From NCBI RefSeq assembly GCF_913053745.1, contig NZ_CAJXGF010000032.1, positions 1 to 34,755 of the forward strand: a stretch of DNA of 34,755 bases. The letters run 5' to 3'. Positions 1 through 6,193 of the stretch are shown piece after piece. The stretch's first letter is position 1. Each line of letters begins with the position of its first letter. Position numbers and translations under genes: made by a program. The stretch is from an uncultured Nitratireductor sp. Its GTDB lineage: Bacteria; Pseudomonadota; Alphaproteobacteria; Rhizobiales; Rhizobiaceae. The notes beneath the pieces were generated by a model. That model was not told where the DNA came from and did no database searches. It saw nothing but the letters and a program-made list of their open reading frames with translations.

Positions 1-1
1 G

Positions 2-946
2 GTTGACCTCGCTGCCCAGAAGGCGAGCATGAAGGGCCTGCCGCGCGATCAGCTGCCCAAGCTCGGTACGCTCATCCGTCAGATCTATCTGTTCACCCCC
101 ATTATCGTACTGATCTATGCGCTGTTTGCCGGGTATTCGGTCATACGCTGCGGAACGCTCGCCATGATGACGGCCGCTGTCGTTTCATGGCTGACACCCC
201 ATCGCATGGGCCCGCGCCGCCTCTTTCACGCACTGGATATCGGCGCCCGCATGGTCCTTCAGTTGGTGGCCGTCTGCGCCACGGCAGGCATCATCGTTGG
301 CGTGATCGCGCTTACAGGCATTGGCTCCCGCTTCTCCACGGTGCTGCTTGCCCTTGCCGACCAGAGCCAGTTTCTAGCGCTCTTCTTCGCCATGGTCGTC
401 TCCATCGTACTGGGGATGGGCATGCCAACCACGGCGGCCTATGCGGTCGCGGCCAGTGTCATAGCGCCCGGCGTGGTCAATCTGGGCGTGGAGCCGCTGG
501 TCGCACATCTCTTCATCTTCTACTTCGCCGTGATGTCGGCCATCACACCGCCGGTCGCACTGGCCGCCTATGCGGGCTCGGCGCTCGCCGGCTCCGATCC
601 GGTCAGGACCAGTGTGGAGAGCTTCCGCATCGGCCTTGCCGCCTTTGTTGTCCCCTACATGTTCTTCTTCTCACCGGCCATGCTTTTGGATGGAAGTTGG
701 TTCGAGATCGCGCATGTGGCCGTCACCGCAATCGTCGGCGTGTATCTCTTGTCGTGTTCTGTACAGGGCTGGTTTCTCGGTCGCGCCGGCCCGGCAGTTC
801 GCATCGGGCTTGCGGCAGCAGGCCTTACAATGATCGCCGGCGGATGGCTGACCGATGCAATCGGGCTTGGTCTGACGGTTCTACTTTATGTCATTCAAAA
901 GAAGACGGTAGGTGCCGCCAACACGGTGGAGGGGGCACAGCGGTAG
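2..946 (+). CDS. TRAP transporter fused permease, C-terminal part (cut by window start)
   Basis: This is the C-terminal end of a 4TM/12TM fused TRAP transporter permease, which imports organic acids or similar solutes with a periplasmic binding protein using an ion gradient. The frame is open from base 2, so the Met at 29 is internal and the true start lies outside the window. About 314 residues are visible, with seven or eight hydrophobic segments. The DctM-type signatures include GMGMPTTAAYA (about residues 138-148) and FYFAVMSAITPPVALAAYAGSALAGSDP, seen as overlapping pieces near residues 173-200. The last 100 residues carry extra hydrophobic segments, as is usual in the fused family. It stops at 946 and is followed by a gene-poor stretch. 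The substrate cannot be told from the sequence. The family call is confident. Confidence 0.9.
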   Translation, partial: VDLAAQKASMKGLPRDQLPKLGTLIRQIYLFTPIIVLIYALFAGYSVIRCGTLAMMTAAVVSWLTPHRMGPRRLFHALDIGARMVLQLVAVCATAGIIVGVIALTGIGSRFSTVLLALADQSQFLALFFAMVVSIVLGMGMPTTAAYAVAASVIAPGVVNLGVEPLVAHLFIFYFAVMSAITPPVALAAYAGSALAGSDPVRTSVESFRIGLAAFVVPYMFFFSPAMLLDGSWFEIAHVAVTAIVGVYLLSCSVQGWFLGRAGPAVRIGLAAAGLTMIAGGWLTDAIGLGLTVLLYVIQKKTVGAANTVEGAQR

Positions 947-1258
947 CGATCGGCAGCAGAAGGGGTGCGACAGAGCCGTTCCGGGCCATCTTTGGAGCCA
1001 CTGCTCGCTCGCCCGCCAAACATCGGTTTCAGCGCATCTTCGCCAGCAAGCCGCAGAAAATCGAGACGTTTGCCGTACTCCTGCGCGACAGGCTCAACAA
1101 TGGCTTGCTTCAGCTGAGGCAGGCCTATCCCGGTTGGCCATGACGGAGTTCACAGTGAACGGCAAGGAGATCCGCATCAAATTCTCACGAAGAGCGCTGG
1201 CAAATCCGGCTTCGCAAGGTCTGGCGAAAACCAACCCCAGATACTCTCTTTTGTCCGA
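947..1258. other. Gene-poor chromosomal stretch with two possible gene remnants
   Basis: No complete gene is visible. On the minus strand the frame covering 1149 down to about 970 is open and protein-like (it reads GIGLPQLKQAIVEPVAQEYG near 1131-1072), but it has no start codon and I do not recognise it. On the plus strand an ATG at 1140 begins MTEFTVNGKEIRI, which resembles the first residues of the small [2Fe-2S] subunit of xanthine-dehydrogenase-type enzymes. The similarity stops after about 14 codons. Both may be decayed remnants between the TRAP gene and the tRNA site; the assignments are weak. Confidence 0.3.
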
Positions 1259-1306
1259 GAATGGCGCGCCCGAAAGGATTCGAACCTCTGACCCCCAGAT
1301 TCGTAG
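1259..1306. repeat. attL: Left attachment site: displaced tRNA-Arg 3' fragment (48 bp)
   Basis: These 48 bases are identical to 21724-21771, which contains the 3' half of tRNA-Arg(ACG) including the encoded CCA, the T arm, the variable loop and the anticodon. Identity ends just after the anticodon (gtag) and starts 3 bases beyond the CCA end. This fits site-specific recombination in the anticodon/T-arm half of a tRNA gene. The displaced fragment lies about 200 bp from the integrase start. Confidence 0.92.
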
Positions 1307-1446
1307 CCCTTTTAAGGAGAAATCCAGCCGATTTCGACATGGTCGTGCGATTTTGTCAATGCACTGAAAACAAAGCGAATTTGCAAGGACTCTCGGTGCG
1401 AACCTTAATCGGACGTTAACGCTCCCGGCTGCGATTCTCAGGAATT

Positions 1447-1467
1447 ACTTGGTTCAAACTTGGTTCA
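1447..1467 (+). repeat. Tandem decamers, left putative integrase arm-type sites
   Basis: Two copies of acttggttca (1447-1456 and 1458-1467) stand in tandem at an 11-bp period. A near-identical pair in the same orientation is at 21627-21647 near the other end of the element. Paired direct repeats inside both ends, spaced about one helical turn, are what arm-binding sites of tyrosine recombinases look like. Their role here is inferred. A TTG-initiated reading of the integrase would start inside this repeat, which argues against that start. Confidence 0.55.
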
Positions 1468-1505
1468 AGGCTATACGGCGGCAGGCGATTCACAAGGGGG
1501 CAGCC

Positions 1506-3290
1506 ATGCCGACGAGACGGGTAGAACTGAACGGCGACCATCTGAAGGAAGCACGGCAGGCAGCGGCCGACCGGGTATACCCGGCCTCCAGTCCGCTGTT
1601 CCTGGCGGACATGAATGAAAAGGGGCTGCTGCTGCGCGTGCGCGGCGGCAAAGCCGACTGGATTCTGAAACATGGCGGCAAGACCCGGACCCTCGGAACG
1701 CTCGGACCGGAACGGGGCGACCTCAAGCCGGGTGAAATCCGCGTCATTAAGGATGCACGGGAACTGGCACGGAAGACCCGGGCAATGCTCAAAGACGGGA
1801 CAGACCCGAAGGCCTTCCTGACGGGAACGGCGGCAGGAAAGAGCGAAGAGGATGCAGCGGCCGCAGCGGAACGAGAGGCAGCCGTCGCGGCTGGAAAATG
1901 GACATGGGAAGTCCTCGTTGAGAAGTACGCAGACGGCTACCTGTCCGAACCGCGAATGACGACGCGGGGCATCTTGAAACAGCCATCGGCCCACACCGCG
2001 AAGGAAGCCCGCCGATACCTGACGATGGATGAGACAAAGCCCCTTTCAGGCAGGCTGCTTTCTGAACTACGCCCCGGCGATCTGGAAGACGTGCGGGACG
2101 AATGCGCGAATGCCGGGAGGAAGACGGCTAGCCGCCAGTTCGTTGCCTACAGCAAGGGAGCTCTCTCATTCGCCCGCAAAAAGCACTCCCGTGCGGCGGG
2201 ACTGGAAGGCTCACCGAAATGGTGGCTGGAGGTCGAGAAGCTGGACAGCACGATTCCAGCGCCGCGGGACAGGCACCCATCGCTAGAAGAGCTTGCCCGC
2301 ATCCTCTATGTCGCCGAGAAATTCCGGACGATCCCAGGAAGGAAGAATTTCAAGGCGACATCGGAGACGGTGCTGGCGGGTCTCTGGTTTCTCGCCCTCA
2401 CGGCGCAGCGGGTGACGGCTGGCCTGTCGCTCCGGGAGGCGCATGTCCTCCCATGGCCCGATGGTCCTGACGGCTGGGAAGTCGTCTATTTCCCGCCCGA
2501 AATGATGAAGGGCAAAAGGCCACATGCGATTCCTGTCCCGTCCCGTGTCACGCTCTTGTTTGAACGAGCCGAAAGAGAGGGGCAGAACTCGGCATTCGTG
2601 TTCCCAGCAACACGGGCGACCGGGGAGGAAGACGCACCGTTGTCGCGCTGGTCTGTGGCTACCCTCATCGATCGGCTGCGCGGGCGGCCGGCGGACACAA
2701 CGGCACACACAGAGGCGCGGAAGAAGGCGGAGGAGAATGGGGAAACGATTGATGAACTCCCCGACCTGCTGGAAGGCCTGCCGGACTTCTCTCCCCACGA
2801 TTTCCGCAGGACGTTCGCGACAGTCTGCGAAGACCTGACGGTTCGAGGAGACGCCATCTCGGCTGTGCTGGACCATGTGGACATTTCGTCTGGACAGGAG
2901 CCGATCCGGACGGCTGACATTACGAGGCTGGCGTATGCCTACAGCCAGCGTCTCAGCCTCAAGCAGATCGCCATTGAGGCGTGGACGAATGCGGTTTTCG
3001 AGGCTGTGGAAGCGGAGTGGGCGAAGCATCGCGCGGCGCACTCAGCAGGCCGTCGCACCTTGCCTCCACGCCCGTCCGAACTGAAAGGAAAACCCGTCAT
3101 TTCAGCAAGTGAACCATGGTACCTGACGTACGAACGATGGCAGCGCACGAAGCGCTTGGCGCAACCGCCGCGCAGACTGCTGGGCGGCATCGGCCGGACG
3201 AAGACAGTCTCGGAAACGGCGGAAGATGCTGAATGGCTGGAAGCGAAGGCGCGGGAAGAAGCGCAGCCCCTCGCGGATGACGCGGAATAG
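1506..3290 (+). CDS. int: Tyrosine recombinase (site-specific integrase)
   Basis: This is a phage/ICE-type tyrosine integrase of 594 residues that would integrate and excise the element at the tRNA-Arg gene. The ATG at 1506 is chosen because aaggggg lies 5 bases upstream; an in-frame TTG at 1449 falls inside the repeated decamers. The N-terminal part (about 1-90) resembles the arm-binding domain of P4-type integrases (LLLRVRGGKADW). The catalytic domain shows R302 (ALTAQRVTAGLS), a KGKRPHAIPVP strand with the lysine, H431-D-F-R434, H457 (LDHVD) and the tyrosine candidates Y477/Y479 (LAYAYSQRL). It is longer than the usual 400 residues, with inserts near 380-425 and a tail of about 100 residues. 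It sits by attL, at the end away from the intact tRNA. No excisionase is recognised nearby. Confidence 0.93.
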   Translation: MPTRRVELNGDHLKEARQAAADRVYPASSPLFLADMNEKGLLLRVRGGKADWILKHGGKTRTLGTLGPERGDLKPGEIRVIKDARELARKTRAMLKDGTDPKAFLTGTAAGKSEEDAAAAAEREAAVAAGKWTWEVLVEKYADGYLSEPRMTTRGILKQPSAHTAKEARRYLTMDETKPLSGRLLSELRPGDLEDVRDECANAGRKTASRQFVAYSKGALSFARKKHSRAAGLEGSPKWWLEVEKLDSTIPAPRDRHPSLEELARILYVAEKFRTIPGRKNFKATSETVLAGLWFLALTAQRVTAGLSLREAHVLPWPDGPDGWEVVYFPPEMMKGKRPHAIPVPSRVTLLFERAEREGQNSAFVFPATRATGEEDAPLSRWSVATLIDRLRGRPADTTAHTEARKKAEENGETIDELPDLLEGLPDFSPHDFRRTFATVCEDLTVRGDAISAVLDHVDISSGQEPIRTADITRLAYAYSQRLSLKQIAIEAWTNAVFEAVEAEWAKHRAAHSAGRRTLPPRPSELKGKPVISASEPWYLTYERWQRTKRLAQPPRRLLGGIGRTKTVSETAEDAEWLEAKAREEAQPLADDAE

Positions 3291-3430
3291 CCGGAGAGGA
3301 GGAGCATGGGTTGGCGGGCAGAGAAAGCATACCGGGAAGCGCAGCGGAGCGATTTCCTTGGATGGCGCTTACCTTAGCTGGCGGGAGTGTTGGGTGTGGC
3401 AATGGGATAGACACTGCCACTTCTCGCAGG

Positions 3431-3449
3431 GGCAGCCACAGTGGCTGCC
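3431..3449. repeat. Perfect 19-bp palindrome downstream of int
   Basis: ggcagccac and gtggctgcc form 9-bp inverted arms around a single base, inside the 199-bp gap between int and the deaminase gene. It is too tight for a normal RNA hairpin loop, so it may be a protein-binding site. The rest of the gap holds only the terminator at 3473-3501. Confidence 0.45.
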
Positions 3450-3472
3450 GGATTTCTGCTACCGTTTCTGCT

Positions 3473-3501
3473 GCCTAGCTGTGGCTCAGCTAGGCCTTTT
3501 T
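3473..3501 (+). terminator. Rho-independent terminator after the integrase gene
   Basis: Nine-base arms gcctagctg (3473-3481) and cagctaggc (3487-3495) with a 5-base loop are followed by cttttt. On the plus strand this ends integrase transcription. The hairpin overlaps the 3' end of the convergent deaminase gene (3490-4005), so the last codons of that gene lie within it. Confidence 0.8.
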
Positions 3502-4005
3502 AATGCCCCGCACATCTTGGCCGGACGTGAGGTCGTCGTTCGACTCTACGTCCACACGAACCCCCGCCTGATCCAAAATCTTGTGCGCGTACCGATAGTG
3601 ATCAAGCCATTTCTTGTCGCGGTCAGGGTCATCGCTCAAGCCTGGAACAACTAGGCGAGAGATTCCAGCGGCAACGATCGCGCGCGCGCAATCGGCACAT
3701 GGAAAGAGCGTCCCGTACATCGTGGCACCCTTCAGTAACTGGAGTTTGTCGCGAGCGGCATTGATGGCATTCCGCTCGGCATGCTCAAGCATGAAATACT
3801 TCCACTCCGGGTCGCTCGCGATCGCCCTGTGACTATCCGAAGCGGATAAGCCTAGTTGCGGCGGAGGAGCATTTGTTCCAGTCGATATGGCGTGCCCATC
3901 TCCGTCTACGATAACTACGCCAACCTTCCGATGAGGGTCGTGGCTGTCTTCCTTCACCTCCTCGCACCACAAGAGAAAACGCCGATCGGAATTCGAAATT
4001 GCCAT
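3490..4005 (-). CDS. Zinc deoxycytidylate/cytidine deaminase family protein
   Basis: A 171-residue protein of the cytidine deaminase fold. It carries H75-A-E77 (LEHAERNAI) and P102-C103-A-D-C106, so zinc would be bound by H75, C103 and C106 with E77 as proton shuttle. The spacing is that of dCMP deaminase (ComEB-like) enzymes, which convert dCMP to dUMP. The ATG at 4005 is preferred over a much longer open frame (to 4215) because the extra part is antisense to the next gene and the fold begins right here (MAISNSDRRFLLWCEE). Residues 41-66 form a poorly conserved loop before the zinc site. It is divergent from a dCTP-deaminase-fold gene, with 49 bp between the starts, which suggests shared control and a joint nucleotide-pool role. 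The exact substrate (dCMP, a nucleoside, or a modified base) is not determined. Confidence 0.82.
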   Translation of the reverse strand: MAISNSDRRFLLWCEEVKEDSHDPHRKVGVVIVDGDGHAISTGTNAPPPQLGLSASDSHRAIASDPEWKYFMLEHAERNAINAARDKLQLLKGATMYGTLFPCADCARAIVAAGISRLVVPGLSDDPDRDKKWLDHYRYAHKILDQAGVRVDVESNDDLTSGQDVRGIKKA

Positions 4006-4054
4006 AGAAGCCCCAGCAAGATACCAAAACAAACGGGAAACATAGGGGGGAATT

Positions 4055-4876
4055 ATGACACTACTAGCAGCGGATGCTCTTGACCCTAAGAGATTTTTCA
4101 AGGACGGCAGCAACCCGGTGGTCCAAGGATCGAGCTTCGACCTTACGGTTGGCTGCATATTTGACCATGAAGGAAAGAAGGTTTCCGGGCCTTTCACACT
4201 GAAACCTGGCCACATGGTTCAGGTGGCATCGGCCGAAGTCTTCAGCCTGCCAACGGATGTGACGGGGCACGTTACATATAAGACATCGCTTACCAGCCGA
4301 GGCATCTGGGCTCTGACGGTGGGAATCGTGGATCCCGGTTGGGACGGCCCAATAGCGACGACGCTGCTCAACTATAGCAGGGTCGATCACCCAATTTCCG
4401 AAGGTGATTCATTTCTGCGCGTTAGCTTCTTCCAGCACGATTCCGTTGACGACAGGAAGCTAAGAAAGGTTCCTCAGCCGACCCCCTATCTAAAGAAATT
4501 ACAGGCAGCGGCCGCGACGATTTTTCCTCAGACGTTCCTAGACAGCTCTCGAATTGCAGAGCAAGCAGGTGAAACGGCTGTGAGGCGCATGCAGAATCGC
4601 GGCCTGATATGGGTCACTGGTATAGCGTTTCTGTTTGCGATAATTCAGTTGGTCACCGCCTACCTTTCACCGTCCGTCATACTTGATGAGCGAGTCGCCA
4701 AGAGCGAGTTTGAGGTGTTGCAAGCGGAACTGATGTCGCTGAAATCGCGTCTTGGTGAGTTGGAGCGCGGCAATGAGGCGACAGCAGAGTCAAATATGCC
4801 CCCTCAGCCTTCCGAACAAAGGCAACCGACATCTCCATCACCTGCAACATCAGGAGAAGGCGACACGCCCAAATGA
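4055..4876 (+). CDS. Membrane-anchored dCTP-deaminase/dUTPase-fold protein, degenerate active site
   Basis: A 273-residue protein started at ATG 4055 behind gggggg. Residues 1-130 follow the trimeric dCTP deaminase/dUTPase fold: GSSFDLTVG (25-33), FTLKPGHMVQV (47-57), LPTDVTGHV (65-73), KTSLTSRGIW (76-85) and GIVDPGWDG (90-98). In E. coli Dcd the last motif continues to the catalytic Glu138; here the aligned residue is a threonine (ATT, 101-103), and the position of Arg115 is also changed. Deaminase activity is therefore doubtful; a dUTPase-like or nucleotide-sensing role is possible. Residues about 183-205 form one transmembrane helix, about 210-240 a probable coiled coil, and the tail is rich in Pro, Ser and Thr. 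A membrane anchor is not a feature of housekeeping Dcd or Dut. It is followed after 43 bp by an Abi_C gene in the same orientation. Confidence 0.8.
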   Translation: MTLLAADALDPKRFFKDGSNPVVQGSSFDLTVGCIFDHEGKKVSGPFTLKPGHMVQVASAEVFSLPTDVTGHVTYKTSLTSRGIWALTVGIVDPGWDGPIATTLLNYSRVDHPISEGDSFLRVSFFQHDSVDDRKLRKVPQPTPYLKKLQAAAATIFPQTFLDSSRIAEQAGETAVRRMQNRGLIWVTGIAFLFAIIQLVTAYLSPSVILDERVAKSEFEVLQAELMSLKSRLGELERGNEATAESNMPPQPSEQRQPTSPSPATSGEGDTPK

Positions 4877-4919
4877 GACGGAACGCCCCAATTGAGTTCT
4901 GACAGTGTGACGATCATCG

Positions 4920-5678
4920 ATGGTTTATGAAGATGAACTTCCTGCTTCGCTAGTCGAGCGAGCCACAATGATGGAAAGCATTCTGACCGCCGCTGCGACG
5001 GATGGGTCGCCAGACAACCAAATATACGAGCATTTGCGCCGAGAGTTCATGCTCAATGATGAGTTGAAAGACCTCCTTCCGGCATTCGTACGAACTCATC
5101 GAAATCTTCAATCCTTTCGGTCCTGGACGCAGAAGCAATCAAACCATTGGCAGCCACGTCGCAACATCATTGCGGCAGGCTTTACACCCCTTATAGACTA
5201 TCTGGAGGGAAAGGGCCGAGCACCCAGCGATTCCGCCGTTTCGGACACACTGGAGACCTTCGACGCAGATGGGGTGCACGCCGTCTGGACAAAAGCCCTT
5301 ACTCGTCGCTCGTCCGATCCAGAAGGTGCCATAACGGTCGCCAGAACACTGCTGGAAACGGTGTGCAAGCGCATTCTGGATGATCTTGGGACGGCCTACA
5401 CCGACAAAGAAGATTTGCCCAAACTGTACGCCATGGCGGCGCAGGCTTTGAACCTGGCGCCCAGTCAACACTCTCAAGAGCCCATAAAAGCGATACTGGG
5501 CGGTGCCATGAACCTAGTCAATGGTATCGGGACGCTCCGCAACCGCCTATCGGACTCCCACGGGCGTGGAGGCAAACCTGTTCGACCATCGGCGCGTCAC
5601 GCAAGTTTGGCAGTCAATACGGCGGGAGCAGTCGCGACGTTCTTGGTGGAAACCCATCTTGAAAAGAAAGTGCCATAG
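4920..5678 (+). CDS. Abortive infection family protein (Abi_C domain)
   Basis: A 252-residue soluble protein. The last 60 residues match the Abi_C (AbiC-like C-terminal) pattern: ILGGAMNLVNGIGTLRNRLS, then DSHGRG, then RHASLAVNTAGAVATFLVETH (about residues 190-245). Proteins with this domain are associated with phage-induced growth arrest or death. The first 110 residues are helical and unassigned; the middle (about 120-185) reads like the HEPN-like helical region often placed before Abi_C. The start at ATG 4920 has only a weak ribosome site, and the gene follows the preceding one by 43 bp, so it is probably translated from the same message. It converges on the mobilisation operon (35 bp gap). 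It is the likely effector of the 3490-5678 locus; that role is inferred from domain and context. Confidence 0.82.
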   Translation: MVYEDELPASLVERATMMESILTAAATDGSPDNQIYEHLRREFMLNDELKDLLPAFVRTHRNLQSFRSWTQKQSNHWQPRRNIIAAGFTPLIDYLEGKGRAPSDSAVSDTLETFDADGVHAVWTKALTRRSSDPEGAITVARTLLETVCKRILDDLGTAYTDKEDLPKLYAMAAQALNLAPSQHSQEPIKAILGGAMNLVNGIGTLRNRLSDSHGRGGKPVRPSARHASLAVNTAGAVATFLVETHLEKKVP

Positions 5679-5713
5679 CGAAGACCGTGTGCAATGGCGT
5701 TCAACAGGTAGGG

Positions 5714-6193
5714 TCAAGTTCTAGGAAGGCTCCGCATGCCTTTGCCCGGTGTCCGGAACTCGTCTGCGAGGGCGCTGGGAAGTTTGACATCCGGGCCAAG
5801 GTCTTCCTCCTGACGGACCCGGGAAATGGCCTCCCGGCCGCGACGACGCCATTCGCGGAAGGCCTTCTGGCGGTTGCGGGAGACTTCCTTGAACAGGCGC
5901 TGCCAGTCATGGGACTCGGCGGCATGAAGTTCGAAGAAAGCTTGTAGCGCATGGTCTTCGGCGATCCGGGTGTCTAGCCCCAGCCATGGGCACCACGGCA
6001 GACCGGGGCGGCGGGCTTGCATGAAGCGTTTTCCGTCGCAGCGGCCGGCCGCCTCGGCGCGGTCTGCGGCTACCCAGCCACCAAGGGCGGGGTCATAGCG
6101 TGCGAATTCCGGAGCCATCCGTCCATGTGCGCGGGCGGCGACGTAGCGGCGAAGCGCATGCGCCTCGCCGTCGCTTTCGTGATGTCTCGACAT
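5714..6193 (-). CDS. Hypothetical protein, last gene of the relaxase operon
   Basis: A 159-residue protein I do not recognise. The start is ATG at 6193, overlapping the relaxase stop by one base (TGATG), so it is translationally coupled to the relaxase. It is rich in Arg, Glu and Trp, with an Arg/Lys-rich helical C-terminal half (QRLFKEVSRNRQKAFREWRR, about residues 108-127) that could bind nucleic acid or the relaxase. No membrane segment or signal peptide is present. Its position suggests an accessory role in mobilisation. Similar small genes follow MobA/MobL relaxases in other mobilisable elements, but no named family is assigned. Confidence 0.7.
   Translation of the reverse strand: MSRHHESDGEAHALRRYVAARAHGRMAPEFARYDPALGGWVAADRAEAAGRCDGKRFMQARRPGLPWCPWLGLDTRIAEDHALQAFFELHAAESHDWQRLFKEVSRNRQKAFREWRRRGREAISRVRQEEDLGPDVKLPSALADEFRTPGKGMRSLPRT

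Noticed and set aside
912..1367. Plus-strand frame ending in GAPERIRTSDPQIRS, and a similar one at 21599-21910
   Set aside because: The shared peptide is the translation of the tRNA-Arg 3' sequence read antisense; it is a well-known type of spurious annotation and not a protein family.
1449..1505. TTG-initiated N-terminal extension of the integrase
   Set aside because: The TTG lies inside the repeated acttggttca decamers and has no ribosome site, while ATG 1506 has aaggggg in the right place.
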